A DNA stretch of 31,618 nucleotides from Saccoglossus kowalevskii (GCF_000003605.2 NW_003129656.1:1-31618), one strand, 5' to 3'; counted from the stretch's first letter, positions 18,845 through 28,643 are shown. Program-made: numbers and translations. The notes: a model not told the origin generated them from the sequence alone.

Positions 18845-18940
18845 TATCAACATTTTTATTCCACCGTGCATACTAACATTTTCCCATGTTTTTTTGCCTA
18901 GCCGAAGAAATAAATGACATCCAATTGCAACGAATATTCA

Positions 18941-19060
18941 GCCTACTGCCAATCCATTGCAGAATACATCAGTTCTCATGCGATCACTGAAGTTAAGCTG
19001 CATCGGGCGTGGTTAGTACTTGCATGGGAGACTGGCTGGGAATACCACGTGCAGTAGGCT
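18941..19060 (+). rRNA. 5S rRNA-like copy 89
   Basis: Class I copy with A13T, C29T, G38A, C40G and C93T. Confidence 0.88.
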
Positions 19061-19155
19061 CATCAACATTTTTATTCCACATTACATACTTACATTTTCC
19101 CATGTTTGTTTGCCTAGCCGAAGCAATAAATGACATCCAATTGCAGGAATATTCA

Positions 19156-19275
19156 GCCTACTGCCAAACCAATGCAGAATACACCAGTTCTCTTCCGATC
19201 ACTGAAGTTAATCTGCATCGGGCATGGTTAGTACTTACATGGGAGACCGGCTGGGAATACCACGTGCCTTCGTCA
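19156..19275 (+). rRNA. 5S rRNA-like copy 90, class IV 3' end
   Basis: Has T17A, G38T, G57T, G69A and G82A, and ends GCCTTCGTCA. Confidence 0.85.
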
Positions 19276-19371
19276 TATCAACATTATTATTCCACCGAAC
19301 ATACAAACTTTTTCCAGGGATTTGTTGCCTAGCTGAAGTATTAAATTACATTCAATTCCGACGAATATTCA

Positions 19372-19491
19372 GCCTACTGCCAAACCATTGCAGAATACAC
19401 CAGTTCTTGTCCGATCACTGAAGTTAAGCTACATCGGGCATGGTTAGTACTTGCAAGGGAGACCGGCTGGGTATACCACGTGCATTAGGCT
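19372..19491 (+). rRNA. 5S rRNA-like copy 91
   Basis: Class III copy with C37T, G60A, G69A, T85A, A101T and G114T. Confidence 0.87.
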
Positions 19492-19588
19492 CATCAACAT
19501 TTTTATTCCACATTACATACTAACATTTTCCCATGTTTTTTTTGCCTAGCCGAAGCAATAAATGACATCCAATTGCAAGGAATATTCA

Positions 19589-19708
19589 GCCTACTTCCAA
19601 ACCAATGCAGAATACACCAGTTCACGTCCGATCACTGAAGTTAAGCTGCATCGGGCGTGGTTCGTACTTGCAAGGGAGACCGGCTGGGAATACCACGTGC
19701 ATTAGGCT
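19589..19708 (+). rRNA. 5S rRNA-like copy 92
   Basis: Class III copy with G8T, T17A, T36A, A75C, T85A and G114T. Confidence 0.87.
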
Positions 19709-19804
19709 CATCAACATTTTTATTCCACCGTACATACTAACTTTTTCCCGGAATTTTTTGCATAGCCAAAGCAATAAATGATCTCCAATTCCGACGAATA
19801 TTCA

Positions 19805-19924
19805 GCCTACTGCCAACCCATTGCAGAATACACCAGTTCTCGTCCGATCACTGAAGTTAAGCTGCATTGGGCGTGGTTAGTACTTGCATGGGAGACCGGC
19901 AGGGAATACCACGTGCAGTAGGCT
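19805..19924 (+). rRNA. 5S rRNA-like copy 93
   Basis: Class I copy with A13C, C64T and T97A. Confidence 0.9.
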
Positions 19925-20019
19925 TATCAACATTATTATTCCACCGTTCATACAAACCTTTTCCGGGATTTGTTGCCTAGCCGAAGTATTAAATTACATT
20001 CAATTCCGACAAATATTCA

Positions 20020-20139
20020 GCCTACTGCCAAACCATTGCAGAATACACCAGTTCTCGTCCGATCACTGAAGTTAATCTGCATTGGGCATGGTTAGTACTT
20101 GCATGGGAGACCGGCTGGGAATACCACGTGCAGTAGGCT
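20020..20139 (+). rRNA. 5S rRNA-like copy 94
   Basis: Class II copy with C64T. Confidence 0.9.
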
Positions 20140-20235
20140 TATCAACATTATTATTCCACCGTACATGCAAACATTTTCCCGGTATTTGTTGCCTAGCCAA
20201 AGTATTAAATTTCATTCAATTCCGACAAATATTCA

Positions 20236-20355
20236 GCCTACTGCCAAACCATTGCAGAATACACCAGTTCTCGTCCGATCACTGAAGTTAAGCTGCATCG
20301 GGCGTGGTTGGTACTTGCATGGGAGACCGGCTGGGAATATCACGTGCAGTAGGCT
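20236..20355 (+). rRNA. 5S rRNA-like copy 95
   Basis: Class I copy with A75G and C105T only. Confidence 0.9.
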
Positions 20356-20451
20356 TATCAACATTATTATTCCACCGTAAATGCAAACATTTTCCCGGGA
20401 TTTGTTGCCTAGCCAAAGTATTAAATTACATTCAATTCCGACAAATATTCA

Positions 20452-20570
20452 GCCTACTGCCAAACCATTGCAGAATACAACAGTTCTCGTCCGATCACTG
20501 AAGTTAATGTGCATCGGGCATGGTTACTATTTCATGGGAGACCGGCTGGGAATACCATGTGCAGTAGGCT
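20452..20570 (+). pseudogene. 5S rRNA-like copy 96, one-base deletion in loop E region
   Basis: GGTTACTATTTCATGGG is one base short of the usual loop E to helix IV stretch. It also has C29A, G57T, C58G, G69A and C108T. Confidence 0.83.
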
Positions 20571-20665
20571 CATCAACATTTTTATTCCACATTACATACT
20601 AACATTTTCCCATGTTTTTTTGCCTAGCCGAAGCAATAAATGACATCCAATTGCAGGAATATTCA

Positions 20666-20785
20666 GCCTACTGCCAAACCAATGCAGAATACACCAGTTC
20701 TCGTCCGATCACTGAAGTTAATCTGCATCGGGCATGGTTAGTACTTACATGGGAGACCGGCTGGGAATACCACGTGCAGTCGTCA
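20666..20785 (+). rRNA. 5S rRNA-like copy 97, class IV 3' end
   Basis: Has T17A, G57T, G69A and G82A, and ends GCAGTCGTCA. Confidence 0.86.
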
Positions 20786-20881
20786 TATCAGCATTATTAT
20801 TCTACCGTACATACAAACTTTTTCCAGGGATTTGTTGCCTAGCCGAAGTATTAAATTACATTCAATTCCGACGAATATTCA
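20786..20881 (+). repeat. Spacer class D (representative), follows class IV copies
   Basis: This spacer follows copies whose 3' end reads GTCGTCA. It resembles class A but has CTTTTTCCAGGGATTTG in place of CCCGGG, and GACGAATATTCA just before the next copy. The link between the altered 5S end and this spacer suggests they have been copied together. Confidence 0.75.
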
Positions 20882-21001
20882 GCCTACTGCCAAACCATTG
20901 CAGAATACACCAGTTCTTGTCCGATCACTGAAGTTAAGCTGCATCGGGCATGGTTAGTACTTGCAAGGGAGACCGGCTGGGAATACCACGTGCATTAGGC
21001 T
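20882..21001 (+). rRNA. 5S rRNA-like copy 98
   Basis: Class III copy with C37T, G69A, T85A and G114T. Confidence 0.88.
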
Positions 21002-21097
21002 CATCAACATTTTTATTCCACATTACATACTAACATTTTCCCATGTTTTTTTGCCTAGCCGAAGCAATAAAAGACATCCAATTGCAAGGAATATTCA

Positions 21098-21217
21098 GCC
21101 TACTGCCAAACCAAAGCAGAATACACCAGTTCACGTCCGATCACTGAAGTTAAGCTGCATCGGGCGTGGTTAGTACTTGCAAGGGAGACCGGCTGGGAAT
21201 ACCACGTGCATTAGGCT
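21098..21217 (+). rRNA. 5S rRNA-like copy 99
   Basis: Class III copy, same form as copy 39. Confidence 0.88.
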
Positions 21218-21313
21218 CATCAACATTTTTATTCCACCGTACATACTAACTTTTTCCCGGAATTTTTTGCATAGCCAAAGCAATAAATCATCTTCAATTC
21301 CGACGAATATTCA

Positions 21314-21433
21314 GCCTACTGCCATCTCATTGCAGAATACACCAGTTCTCGTCCGATCACTGAAGTTAAGCTGCATCGGGCGTGGTTAGTACTTGCATGG
21401 GAGACCAGCTGGGAATACCATGTGCAGTAGGCT
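21314..21433 (+). rRNA. 5S rRNA-like copy 100
   Basis: Class I copy with A12T, A13C, C14T, G94A and C108T. Confidence 0.88.
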
Positions 21434-21529
21434 TATCAACATTATTATTCCACCGTACATACAAACTTTTTCCCGGGAATTGTTGCCTAGCCGAAGTATT
21501 AAATTACATTCAATTCCGACAAATATTCA

Positions 21530-21649
21530 TCCTACTGCCAAACCATTGTAGAATACACCAGTTCTCGTCCGATCACTGAAGTTAATCTGCATAGGGCATG
21601 GTTAGTACTAGCATGGGAGACCGGCTGGGAATACCACGTGCAGTAGGCT
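21530..21649 (+). rRNA. 5S rRNA-like copy 101
   Basis: Class II copy with G1T, C20T, C64A and T81A. Confidence 0.87.
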
Positions 21650-21745
21650 TATCAACATTATTATTCCACCGTACATGCAAACATTTTCCCGGGATTTGTT
21701 GCCTAGCCAAAGTATTAAATTACATTCAATTCCAACAAATATTCA

Positions 21746-21865
21746 GCCTACTGCCAAACCATTGCAGAATACACCAGTTCTCGTCAGATCACTGAAGTTA
21801 ATCTGCAATGGGCATGGTTAGTACTTGCATGGGAGACCGGCTGGTAATACCACGTGCAGTAGGCT
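21746..21865 (+). rRNA. 5S rRNA-like copy 102
   Basis: Class II copy with C41A, T63A, C64T and G100T. Confidence 0.88.
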
Positions 21866-21959
21866 TATCAACATTTTTATTCCACCGTACATACTAACAT
21901 TTTCCCACTTTTTTTCCTAGCCGAAGCAATAAATGACATCCAATTGCAACAAATATTCA

Positions 21960-22079
21960 GCCTACTGCCAACCCATCGCATAATACACCAGTTCTCATCC
22001 GATCACTGAAGTTAAGCTGCATCAGGCGTGGTTAGTACTTGCATGGGAGACCGGCTGAGAATACCACGTTCAGTAGGCT
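21960..22079 (+). rRNA. 5S rRNA-like copy 103
   Basis: Same form as copy 43, with broken helix II and G111T. Confidence 0.87.
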
Positions 22080-22174
22080 CATCAACATTTTTATTCCACA
22101 TTACATACTAACATTTTCCCATGTTTTTTTGCCTAGCCGAAGCAATAAATGACATCCAATTGCAGGAATATTCA

Positions 22175-22294
22175 GCCTACTGCCAAACCAATGCAGAATA
22201 CACCAGTTCTTGTCCGATCACTGAAGTTAATCTGCATCGGGCATGGTTAGTACTTACATGGGAGACCGGCTGGGAATACCACGTGCAGTCGTCA
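22175..22294 (+). rRNA. 5S rRNA-like copy 104, class IV 3' end
   Basis: Has T17A, C37T, G57T, G69A and G82A, and ends GCAGTCGTCA. Confidence 0.86.
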
Positions 22295-22390
22295 TATCAA
22301 CATTATTATTCTACCGTACATACAAACTTTTTCCAGGGATTTGTTGCCTAGCCGAAGTATTAAATTATATTCAATTCCGACGAATATTCA

Positions 22391-22510
22391 GCCTACTGCC
22401 TAACCATTGCAGAATACACCAGTTCTCGTCCGATCACTGAAGTTAAGCTGCATCGGGCATGGTTAGTACTTGCAAGGGAGACCGGCTGGGAATACCACGT
22501 GCATTAGGCG
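22391..22510 (+). rRNA. 5S rRNA-like copy 105
   Basis: Class III copy with A11T, G69A, T85A, G114T and T120G. Confidence 0.87.
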
Positions 22511-22606
22511 CATCAACATTTTTATTCCACATTACATACTAACATTTTCCCATGTTTTTTCGCCTAGTCGAAGCAATAAATGACATCCAATTGCAAGGAA
22601 TATTCA

Positions 22607-22726
22607 GCCTACTGCCAAACCAATGCAGAATACACCAGTTCACGTCCGATCACTGAAGTTAAGCTGCATCGGGCGTGGTTAGTACTTGCAAGGGAGACCG
22701 GCTGGGAATACCACGTGCATTAGGCT
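22607..22726 (+). rRNA. 5S rRNA-like copy 106
   Basis: Class III copy with T17A, T36A, T85A and G114T. Confidence 0.88.
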
Positions 22727-22822
22727 CATCAACATTTTTATTCCACCGTACATACTAACTTTTTCCCGGGATTTTTTACCTAGCCGAAGTATTAAATTAC
22801 ATCCAATTCCGACGAATATTCA

Positions 22823-22941
22823 ACCTACTGACAAACCATTGCAGAATACACCTGTTCTCGTCCGATCATTGAAGTTAAGCCCACCAGACGTGTTTAGTAC
22901 TTGCATGGGAGACCGGCTGGTAATACCACGTGCAGTAGGCT
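22823..22941 (+). pseudogene. 5S pseudogene copy 107, box A region replaced
   Basis: Same rewritten stretch as copy 85 (AAGCCCACCAGACGTG) with G1A, C9A, A31T, C47T, G72T and G100T. It lacks the C14T of copy 85. Confidence 0.85.
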
Positions 22942-23034
22942 TATCAACATTTTTATTCCACCGTACATACTAACATTTTCCCATTTTTTTCCTAGCCGAA
23001 GCAATAAATGACATCCAATTGCAACGAATATTGA

Positions 23035-23154
23035 GCCTACTGCCAACCCATTGCAGAATACACCAGTTCTCATCCGATCACTGAAGTTAAGCTGCATCGG
23101 GCGTGGTTAGTACTTGCATGGGAGACCGGCTGAGAATACCACGTGCAGTAGGCT
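23035..23154 (+). rRNA. 5S rRNA-like copy 108
   Basis: Class I copy with A13C, G38A and G99A, as copy 86. Confidence 0.89.
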
Positions 23155-23250
23155 CATCAACATTTTTATTCCACATAACATACTAACATTTTCCCATGTT
23201 TTTTTGCCTAGCCGAAGCAATAAATGACATCCAATTGCAACAAATATTCA

Positions 23251-23370
23251 TCCTACTGCCAAACCAATGCAGAATACACCAGTTCACGTCCGATCACTGA
23301 AGTTAAGCTGCATAGGGCGTGGTTAGTACTTGCAAGGGAGACCGGCTGGGAATACCACGTGCTGTAGGCT
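23251..23370 (+). rRNA. 5S rRNA-like copy 109
   Basis: Same form as copy 87: G1T, T17A, T36A, C64A, T85A and A113T. Confidence 0.88.
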
Positions 23371-23466
23371 TATCAACATTATTATTCCACCGTACATGCA
23401 AACATTTTCCCGGGATTTGTTGCCTAGCCAAAGTATTAAATTACATTCAATTCCGACAAATATTCA

Positions 23467-23586
23467 GCCTACTGCCAAACCATTGCAGAATACAACAGTT
23501 CTCGTCCGATCACTGAAGTTAATGTGCATCGGGCATGGTTAGTACTTTCATGGGAGACCGGCTGGGAATACCATGTGCAGTAGGCT
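23467..23586 (+). rRNA. 5S rRNA-like copy 110
   Basis: Has C29A, G57T, C58G, G69A, G82T and C108T. A69 pairs with T108. Confidence 0.88.
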
Positions 23587-23682
23587 TATCAACATTTTTA
23601 TTCCACCGTGCATACTAACATTTTCCCATGTTTTTTTGCCTAGCCGAAGCAATAAATGATATCCAATTGCAACGAATATTCA

Positions 23683-23802
23683 GCCTACTGCCAACCCATT
23701 GCAGAATACACCAGTTCTCATCCGATCACTGAAGTTAAGCTGCATCGGGCGTGGTTAATACTAGCATGGGAGACTGGCGGGGAATACCACGTGCAGTAGG
23801 CT
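23683..23802 (+). rRNA. 5S rRNA-like copy 111
   Basis: Class I copy with A13C, G38A, G76A, T81A, C93T and T97G. Confidence 0.88.
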
Positions 23803-23897
23803 CATCAACATTTTTATTCCACATTACATACTAACATTTTCCCATGTTTTTTTGCCTAGCCGAAGCAATAAATGACATCCAATTGCAGGAATATTCA

Positions 23898-24018
23898 GCC
23901 TACTGCCAAACCAATGCAGAATACACCAGTTCTCGTCCGATCACTGAAAGTTAATCTGCATTGGGCGTGGTTAGTACTTGCATGGGAGACCGTCTGGAAA
24001 TACCACGTGTAGTAAGCT
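23898..24018 (+). pseudogene. 5S rRNA-like copy 112, insertion in box A
   Basis: One extra A near position 51 (GAAAGTTA), with T17A, G57T, C64T, G95T, G100A, C112T and G117A. It opens the most diverged stretch of the window. Confidence 0.83.
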
Positions 24019-24113
24019 CATCAACATTTTTATTCACATTACATACTAACATTTTCCTACGATTTTTTGCCTAGCCGTAGCATTAAATGACATCCAATTC
24101 CGACGTATATTCA

Positions 24114-24232
24114 GCCTACTGCCAAACCATGCAGAATACACTCAGTTCACGTCCGATCACTGAAGTTAGCTGCATCGGGCGTGGTTAGTACTTGCAAGGG
24201 AGACCGGCTGGAAATACCACGTGCAGTAGGCT
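24114..24232 (+). pseudogene. 5S rRNA-like copy 113, several indels
   Basis: Lacks one T at 17-18 (CCATGCAG), gains a T at CACTCAG, and lacks one A in box A (GTTAGCTG). Also has T36A, T85A and G100A. The lost T happens to bring helix II to the usual animal length. Confidence 0.83.
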
Positions 24233-24329
24233 GATGAACATTTTTATTCCACCGGTACATACCAACTTTTTCCCATGATTTTTGGCCTAGACGAAGCATT
24301 AAACGACATCCAATTCCGACAAATATTCA

Positions 24330-24448
24330 GCTACTGCCAAACCATTGGAGAATACAACAGTTCTCGTCCGATCACTGAAGTTAATGTGCATCGGGCATGG
24401 TTAGTACTTTCATGGGAGACCGGCTGGGAATACCATGTGCAGTAGGCT
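24330..24448 (+). pseudogene. 5S rRNA-like copy 114, 5' deletion
   Basis: Starts GCTACTGCC with one C missing from helix I, and has C20G, C29A, G57T, C58G, G69A, G82T and C108T. The preceding spacer has rare forms such as ACCGGTACAT and GGCCTAGACG. Confidence 0.84.
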
Positions 24449-24544
24449 TATCAAGATTTTTATTCCACCGTGCATACTAACATTTTCCCATGTTTTTTTG
24501 CCTAGCCGAAGCAATAAATGACATCCAATTGCAACGAATATTCA

Positions 24545-24664
24545 GCCTACTGCCAACCCATTGCAGAATACACCAGTTCTCATCCGATCACTGAAGTTAA
24601 GCTGCATCGGGCGTGGTTAGTACTTGCATGGGGGACTGGCTGGGAATACCACGTGCAGTAGGCT
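24545..24664 (+). rRNA. 5S rRNA-like copy 115
   Basis: Class I copy with A13C, G38A, A89G and C93T, as copy 52. Confidence 0.89.
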
Positions 24665-24759
24665 CATCAACATTTTTATTCCACATTACATACTAACATT
24701 TTCCCATGTTTTTTTGCCTAGCCGAAGCAATAAATGACATCCAATAGCAGGAATATTCA

Positions 24760-24879
24760 GCCTACTGCCAAACCAATGCAGAATACACCAGTTCTCGTCC
24801 GATCACTGAAGTTAATCTGCATCGCGCATGGTTAGTACTTGCATGGGAGACCGGCTGGGAATACCACGTGCAGTCGTCA
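24760..24879 (+). rRNA. 5S rRNA-like copy 116, class IV 3' end
   Basis: Has T17A, G57T, G66C and G69A, and ends GCAGTCGTCA. Confidence 0.85.
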
Positions 24880-24975
24880 TATCAACATTATTATTCCACC
24901 GTACATACAAACTTTTTCCCGGGAATTGTTGCCTAGCCGAAGTATTAAATTACATTCAATTCCGAAAAATATTCA

Positions 24976-25095
24976 TCCTACTGCCAAACCATTGTAGAAT
25001 ACACTAGTTCTCGTCCGATCACTGAAGTTAATCTGCATCGGGCATGGTTAGTATTTGCATGGGAGACAGGCTGGGAATACCACGTGCATTAGGCT
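24976..25095 (+). rRNA. 5S rRNA-like copy 117
   Basis: Same form as copy 54: G1T, C20T, C30T, G57T, G69A, C79T, C93A and G114T. Confidence 0.86.
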
Positions 25096-25191
25096 CATCA
25101 ACATTTTTATTCCACATTACATACTAACATTTTCCCATATTTTTTTGCCTAGCCGAAGCAATAAATGACATCCAATTGCAAGGAATATTCA

Positions 25192-25311
25192 GCCTACTGC
25201 CAAACCAATGCAGAATACACCAGTTCACGTCCGATCACTGAAGTTAAGCTGCATCGGGCGTGGTTAGAACTTGCAAGGGAGACCGGCTGGGAATACCACG
25301 TGCATTAGGCT
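25192..25311 (+). rRNA. 5S rRNA-like copy 118
   Basis: Class III copy with T17A, T36A, T77A, T85A and G114T. Confidence 0.88.
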
Positions 25312-25407
25312 CATCAACATTTCTATTCCACCGTACATACTAACTTTTTCCCGGAATTTTTTGCATAGCCAAAGCAATAAATGATCTCCAATTCCGACGA
25401 ATATTCA

Positions 25408-25527
25408 GCCTACTGCCAACTCATTGCAGAATACACCTGTTCTCGTCCGATCACTGAAGTTAAGCTGCATCGGGCGTGGTTAGTACTTGCATGGGAGACC
25501 GGCTGGGAATACCATGTGCAGTAGGCT
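25408..25527 (+). rRNA. 5S rRNA-like copy 119
   Basis: Class I copy with A13C, C14T, A31T and C108T. Confidence 0.89.
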
Positions 25528-25623
25528 TATCAACATTATTATTCCACCGTACATACAAACTTTTTCCCGGGAATTGTTGCCTAGCCGAAGTATTAAATTA
25601 CATTCAATTCCGACAAATATTCA

Positions 25624-25743
25624 TCCTACTGCCAAACCATTGTAGAATACACTAGTTCTCGTCCGATCACTGAAGTTAATCTGCATCGGGCATGGTTAGT
25701 ATTTGCATGGGAGACAGGCTGGGAATACCACGTGAAGTAGGCT
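25624..25743 (+). rRNA. 5S rRNA-like copy 120
   Basis: Same form as copy 14, including C112A. Confidence 0.86.
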
Positions 25744-25839
25744 TATCAACATTATTATTCCACCGTACATGCAAACATTTTCCCGGGATTTGTTGCCTAG
25801 CCAAAGTATTAAATTACATACAATTCCGACAAATGTTCA

Positions 25840-25959
25840 GCCTACTGCCAAACCATTGCAGAATACACCAGTTCTCGTCCGATCACTGAAGTTAATCTGC
25901 ATCGGGCATGGTTAGTACTTGCATGGGAGACCGACTGGGAATACCACGTGCAGTAGGCT
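25840..25959 (+). rRNA. 5S rRNA-like copy 121
   Basis: Class II copy with G95A. Confidence 0.9.
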
Positions 25960-26057
25960 CATCAACATTTTTATTCTACATTACATACTAACATTTTCCC
26001 CATGTTTTTTTTGCCTAGCCGAAGCAATAAATGACATCCAATTGCAACGAATATTCA

Positions 26058-26177
26058 GCCTACTGCCAAACCAATGCAGAATACACCAGTTCACGTCCGA
26101 TCACTGAAGTTAAGCTGCATCGGGCGTGGTTAGTACTTGCAAGGGAGACCGGCTGGGAATACCACGTGCATTAGGCT
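26058..26177 (+). rRNA. 5S rRNA-like copy 122
   Basis: Class III copy with T17A, T36A, T85A and G114T. Confidence 0.88.
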
Positions 26178-26273
26178 CATCAACATTTTTATTCCACCAT
26201 ACATAGTAACTTTTTCCCGGAATTTTTTGCATAGCCGAAGCAATAAATGATCTCCAATTCCGACGAATATTCA

Positions 26274-26393
26274 GCCTACTGCCAACCCATTGCAGAATAC
26301 ACCAGTTCTCGTCCGATCACTGAAGTTAAGCTGCATTGGGCGTGGTTAGTACTTGCATGGGAGACCGGCTGGGAATACCACGTGCAGTAGGCT
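26274..26393 (+). rRNA. 5S rRNA-like copy 123
   Basis: Class I copy with A13C and C64T only. Confidence 0.91.
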
Positions 26394-26489
26394 TTTCAAC
26401 ATTATTATTCCACCGTACATACAAACTTTTGTCCGGGATTCGTTGCCTAGCCGAAGTATTAAATTACATTCAATTCCGACAAATATTCA

Positions 26490-26609
26490 GCCTACTGCCA
26501 AACCATTGCAGAATACACCAGTTCTCGTCCGATCACTGAAGTTAATCTGCATCGGGCATGGTTAGTACTTGCATGGGAGACCGGCTGGGAATACCACGTG
26601 CAGTAGGCT
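26490..26609 (+). rRNA. 5S rRNA-like copy 124
   Basis: Plain class II copy with G57T and G69A only. Confidence 0.91.
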
Positions 26610-26705
26610 TATCAACATTATTATTCCACCGTACATGCAAACATTTTCCCGGGATTTGTTGCCTAGCCAAAGTATTAAATTACATTCAATTCCGACAAAT
26701 ATTCA

Positions 26706-26825
26706 GCCTACTGCCAAACCATTGCAGAATACACCGGTTCTCGTCCGATCACTGAAGTTAATCTGCATCGGGCATGGTTAGTACTTGCATGGGAGACCGG
26801 CTGGGAATACCACGTGCAGTAGGCT
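26706..26825 (+). rRNA. 5S rRNA-like copy 125
   Basis: Class II copy with A31G, which gives a G-U wobble in helix III. Confidence 0.9.
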
Positions 26826-26921
26826 TATCAACATTTTTATTCCACCGTACATACTAACATTTTCCCATGTTTTTTTGCCTAGCCGAAGCAATAAATGACA
26901 TCCAATTGCAACGAATATTCA

Positions 26922-27039
26922 GACTACTGCCAACCCATTGCAGAATACACCAGTTCTCATCCGATCACTGAAGTTAAGCTGCATCGGGCGTGGTAGTACT
27001 GCATGGTAGACCGGCTGGGAATACCACGTGCATTAGGCT
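26922..27039 (+). pseudogene. 5S rRNA-like copy 126, two-base loss around loop E
   Basis: GGTAGTACTGCATGG lacks two Ts of the consensus loop E to helix IV stretch. Also has C2A, A13C, G38A, G88T and G114T. Confidence 0.83.
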
Positions 27040-27135
27040 CATCAACATTTTTATTCCACATTACATACTAACTTTTTCCCGGAATTTTTTGCATAGCCAA
27101 AGCAATAAATCATCTTCAATTCCGACGAATATTCA

Positions 27136-27255
27136 GCATACTGCCAAACCATTGCAGAATACACCAGTTCTCGTCAGATCACTGAAGTTAATCTGCATCG
27201 GGCATGGTTAGTACTTGCATGGGAGACCGGCTGGTAATACCACGTGCAGTAGGCT
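27136..27255 (+). rRNA. 5S rRNA-like copy 127
   Basis: Class II copy with C3A, C41A and G100T. Confidence 0.88.
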
Positions 27256-27349
27256 TATCAACATTTTTATTCCACCGTACATACTAACATTTTCCCATTT
27301 TTTTTCCTAGCCGAAGCAATAAATGACATCCAATTGCAACAAATATTCA

Positions 27350-27469
27350 GCCTACTGCCAACCCATCGCATAATACACCAGTTCTCATCCGATCACTGAA
27401 GTTAAGCTGCATCAGGCGTGGTTAGTACTTGCATGGGAGACCGGCTGAGAATACCACGTTCAGTAGGCT
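27350..27469 (+). rRNA. 5S rRNA-like copy 128
   Basis: Same form as copy 43, with broken helix II. Confidence 0.87.
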
Positions 27470-27564
27470 CATCAACATTTTTATTCCACATTACATACTA
27501 ACATTTTCCCATGTTTTTTTGCCTAGCCGAAGCAATAAATGACATCCAATTGCAGGAATATTCA

Positions 27565-27684
27565 GCCTACTGCCAAACCAATGCAGAATACACCAGTTCT
27601 TGTCCGATCACTGAAGTTAATCTGCATCGGGGATGGATAGTACTTACATGGGAGACCGGCTGGGAATACCACGTGCAGTCGTCA
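27565..27684 (+). rRNA. 5S rRNA-like copy 129, class IV 3' end
   Basis: Has T17A, C37T, G57T, C68G, G69A, T73A and G82A, and ends GCAGTCGTCA. Helix V is also damaged. Confidence 0.85.
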
Positions 27685-27780
27685 TATCAACATTATTATT
27701 CTACCGTACATACAAACTTTTTCCAGGGATTTGTTGCCTAGCCGAAGTATTAAATTATATTCAATTCCGACGAATATTCA

Positions 27781-27900
27781 GCCTACTGCCTAACCATTGC
27801 AGAATACACCAGTTCTCGTCCGATCACTGAAGTTAAGCTGCATCGGGCGTGGTTGGTACTTGCATGGGAGACCGGCTGGGAATATCACGTGCAGTAGGCT
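27781..27900 (+). rRNA. 5S rRNA-like copy 130
   Basis: Class I copy with A11T, A75G and C105T. Confidence 0.9.
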
Positions 27901-27996
27901 TATCAACATTATTATTCCACCGTACATGCAAACATTTTCCCGGGATTTGTTGCCTAGCCAAAGTATTAAATTACATTCAATTCCGACAAATATTCA

Positions 27997-28116
27997 GCCT
28001 ACTGCCAAACCATTGCAGAATACAACAGTTCTCGTCCGATCACTAAAGTTAATGTGCATCGGGCATGGTTACTACTTTCATGGGAGACCGGCTGGGAATA
28101 CCATGTGCAGTAGGCT
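27997..28116 (+). rRNA. 5S rRNA-like copy 131
   Basis: Has C29A, G49A, G57T, C58G, G69A, G76C, G82T and C108T. Confidence 0.87.
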
Positions 28117-28211
28117 CATCAACATTTTTATTCCACATTACATACTAACATTTTCCCATGTTTTTTTGCCTAGCCGAAGCAATAAATGACATCCAATTGC
28201 AGGAATATTCA

Positions 28212-28331
28212 GCCTACTGCCAAACCAATGCAGAATACACCAGTTCTCGTCCGATCACTGAAGTTAATCTGCATCGGGCATGGTTAGTACTTACATGGGA
28301 GACCGGCTGGGAATACCACGTGCAGTCGTCA
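28212..28331 (+). rRNA. 5S rRNA-like copy 132, class IV 3' end
   Basis: Same form as copy 97. Confidence 0.86.
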
Positions 28332-28427
28332 TATCAACATTATTATTCTACCGTACATACAAACTTTTTCCAGGGATTTGTTGCCTAGCCGAAGTATTAA
28401 ATTACATTCAATTCCGACGAATACTCA

Positions 28428-28547
28428 GCCTACTGCCAAACCATTGCAGAACACACCAGTTCTAGTCCGATCACTGAAGTTAAGCTGCATCGGGCATGGT
28501 TAGTACTTGCAAGGGAGACCGGCTGGGAATACCACGTGCATTAGGCT
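28428..28547 (+). rRNA. 5S rRNA-like copy 133
   Basis: Class III copy with T25C, C37A, G69A, T85A and G114T. Confidence 0.87.
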
Positions 28548-28643
28548 CATCAACATTTTTATTCCACATTACATACTAACATTTTCCCATGTTTTTTTGC
28601 CTAGCCGAAGCAATAAAAGACATCCAATTGCAAGGAATATTCA

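Larger units (their letters stand above)
20236..20785 (+). repeat. Three-unit higher-order block (copies 95-97), recurs at 27781-28331
   Basis: The shared order is A75G/C105T, then C29A/C58G/C108T with changes at 75-82, then a class IV copy. Confidence 0.8.
20882..22294 (+). repeat. Seven-unit higher-order block (copies 98-104), matches 7938-9348
   Basis: See 7938-9348. The last three units are found again at 27136-27684. Confidence 0.8.
22391..23370 (+). repeat. Five-unit higher-order block (copies 105-109), matches 17649-18628
   Basis: The start lies 4742 bp, or about 22 units, after that of its partner. It differs at a few positions, for example A11T in the first unit. Confidence 0.88.
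24330..25959 (+). repeat. Higher-order block (copies 114-121), matches 10742-11725 and 1896-3095
   Basis: Copies 114-118 reproduce copies 51-55 in order, including A89G in the second unit and G66C in the third. Copies 116-121 reproduce copies 10-15. The block therefore links two other parts of the array. Confidence 0.8.

Noticed and set aside
20612-20842. Recurring 76-codon frame containing EYSAYCQTNAEYTSS
   Set aside because: It is open only where class IV copies lack a stop present in others and ends in the spacer. It simply translates 5S and spacer bases.
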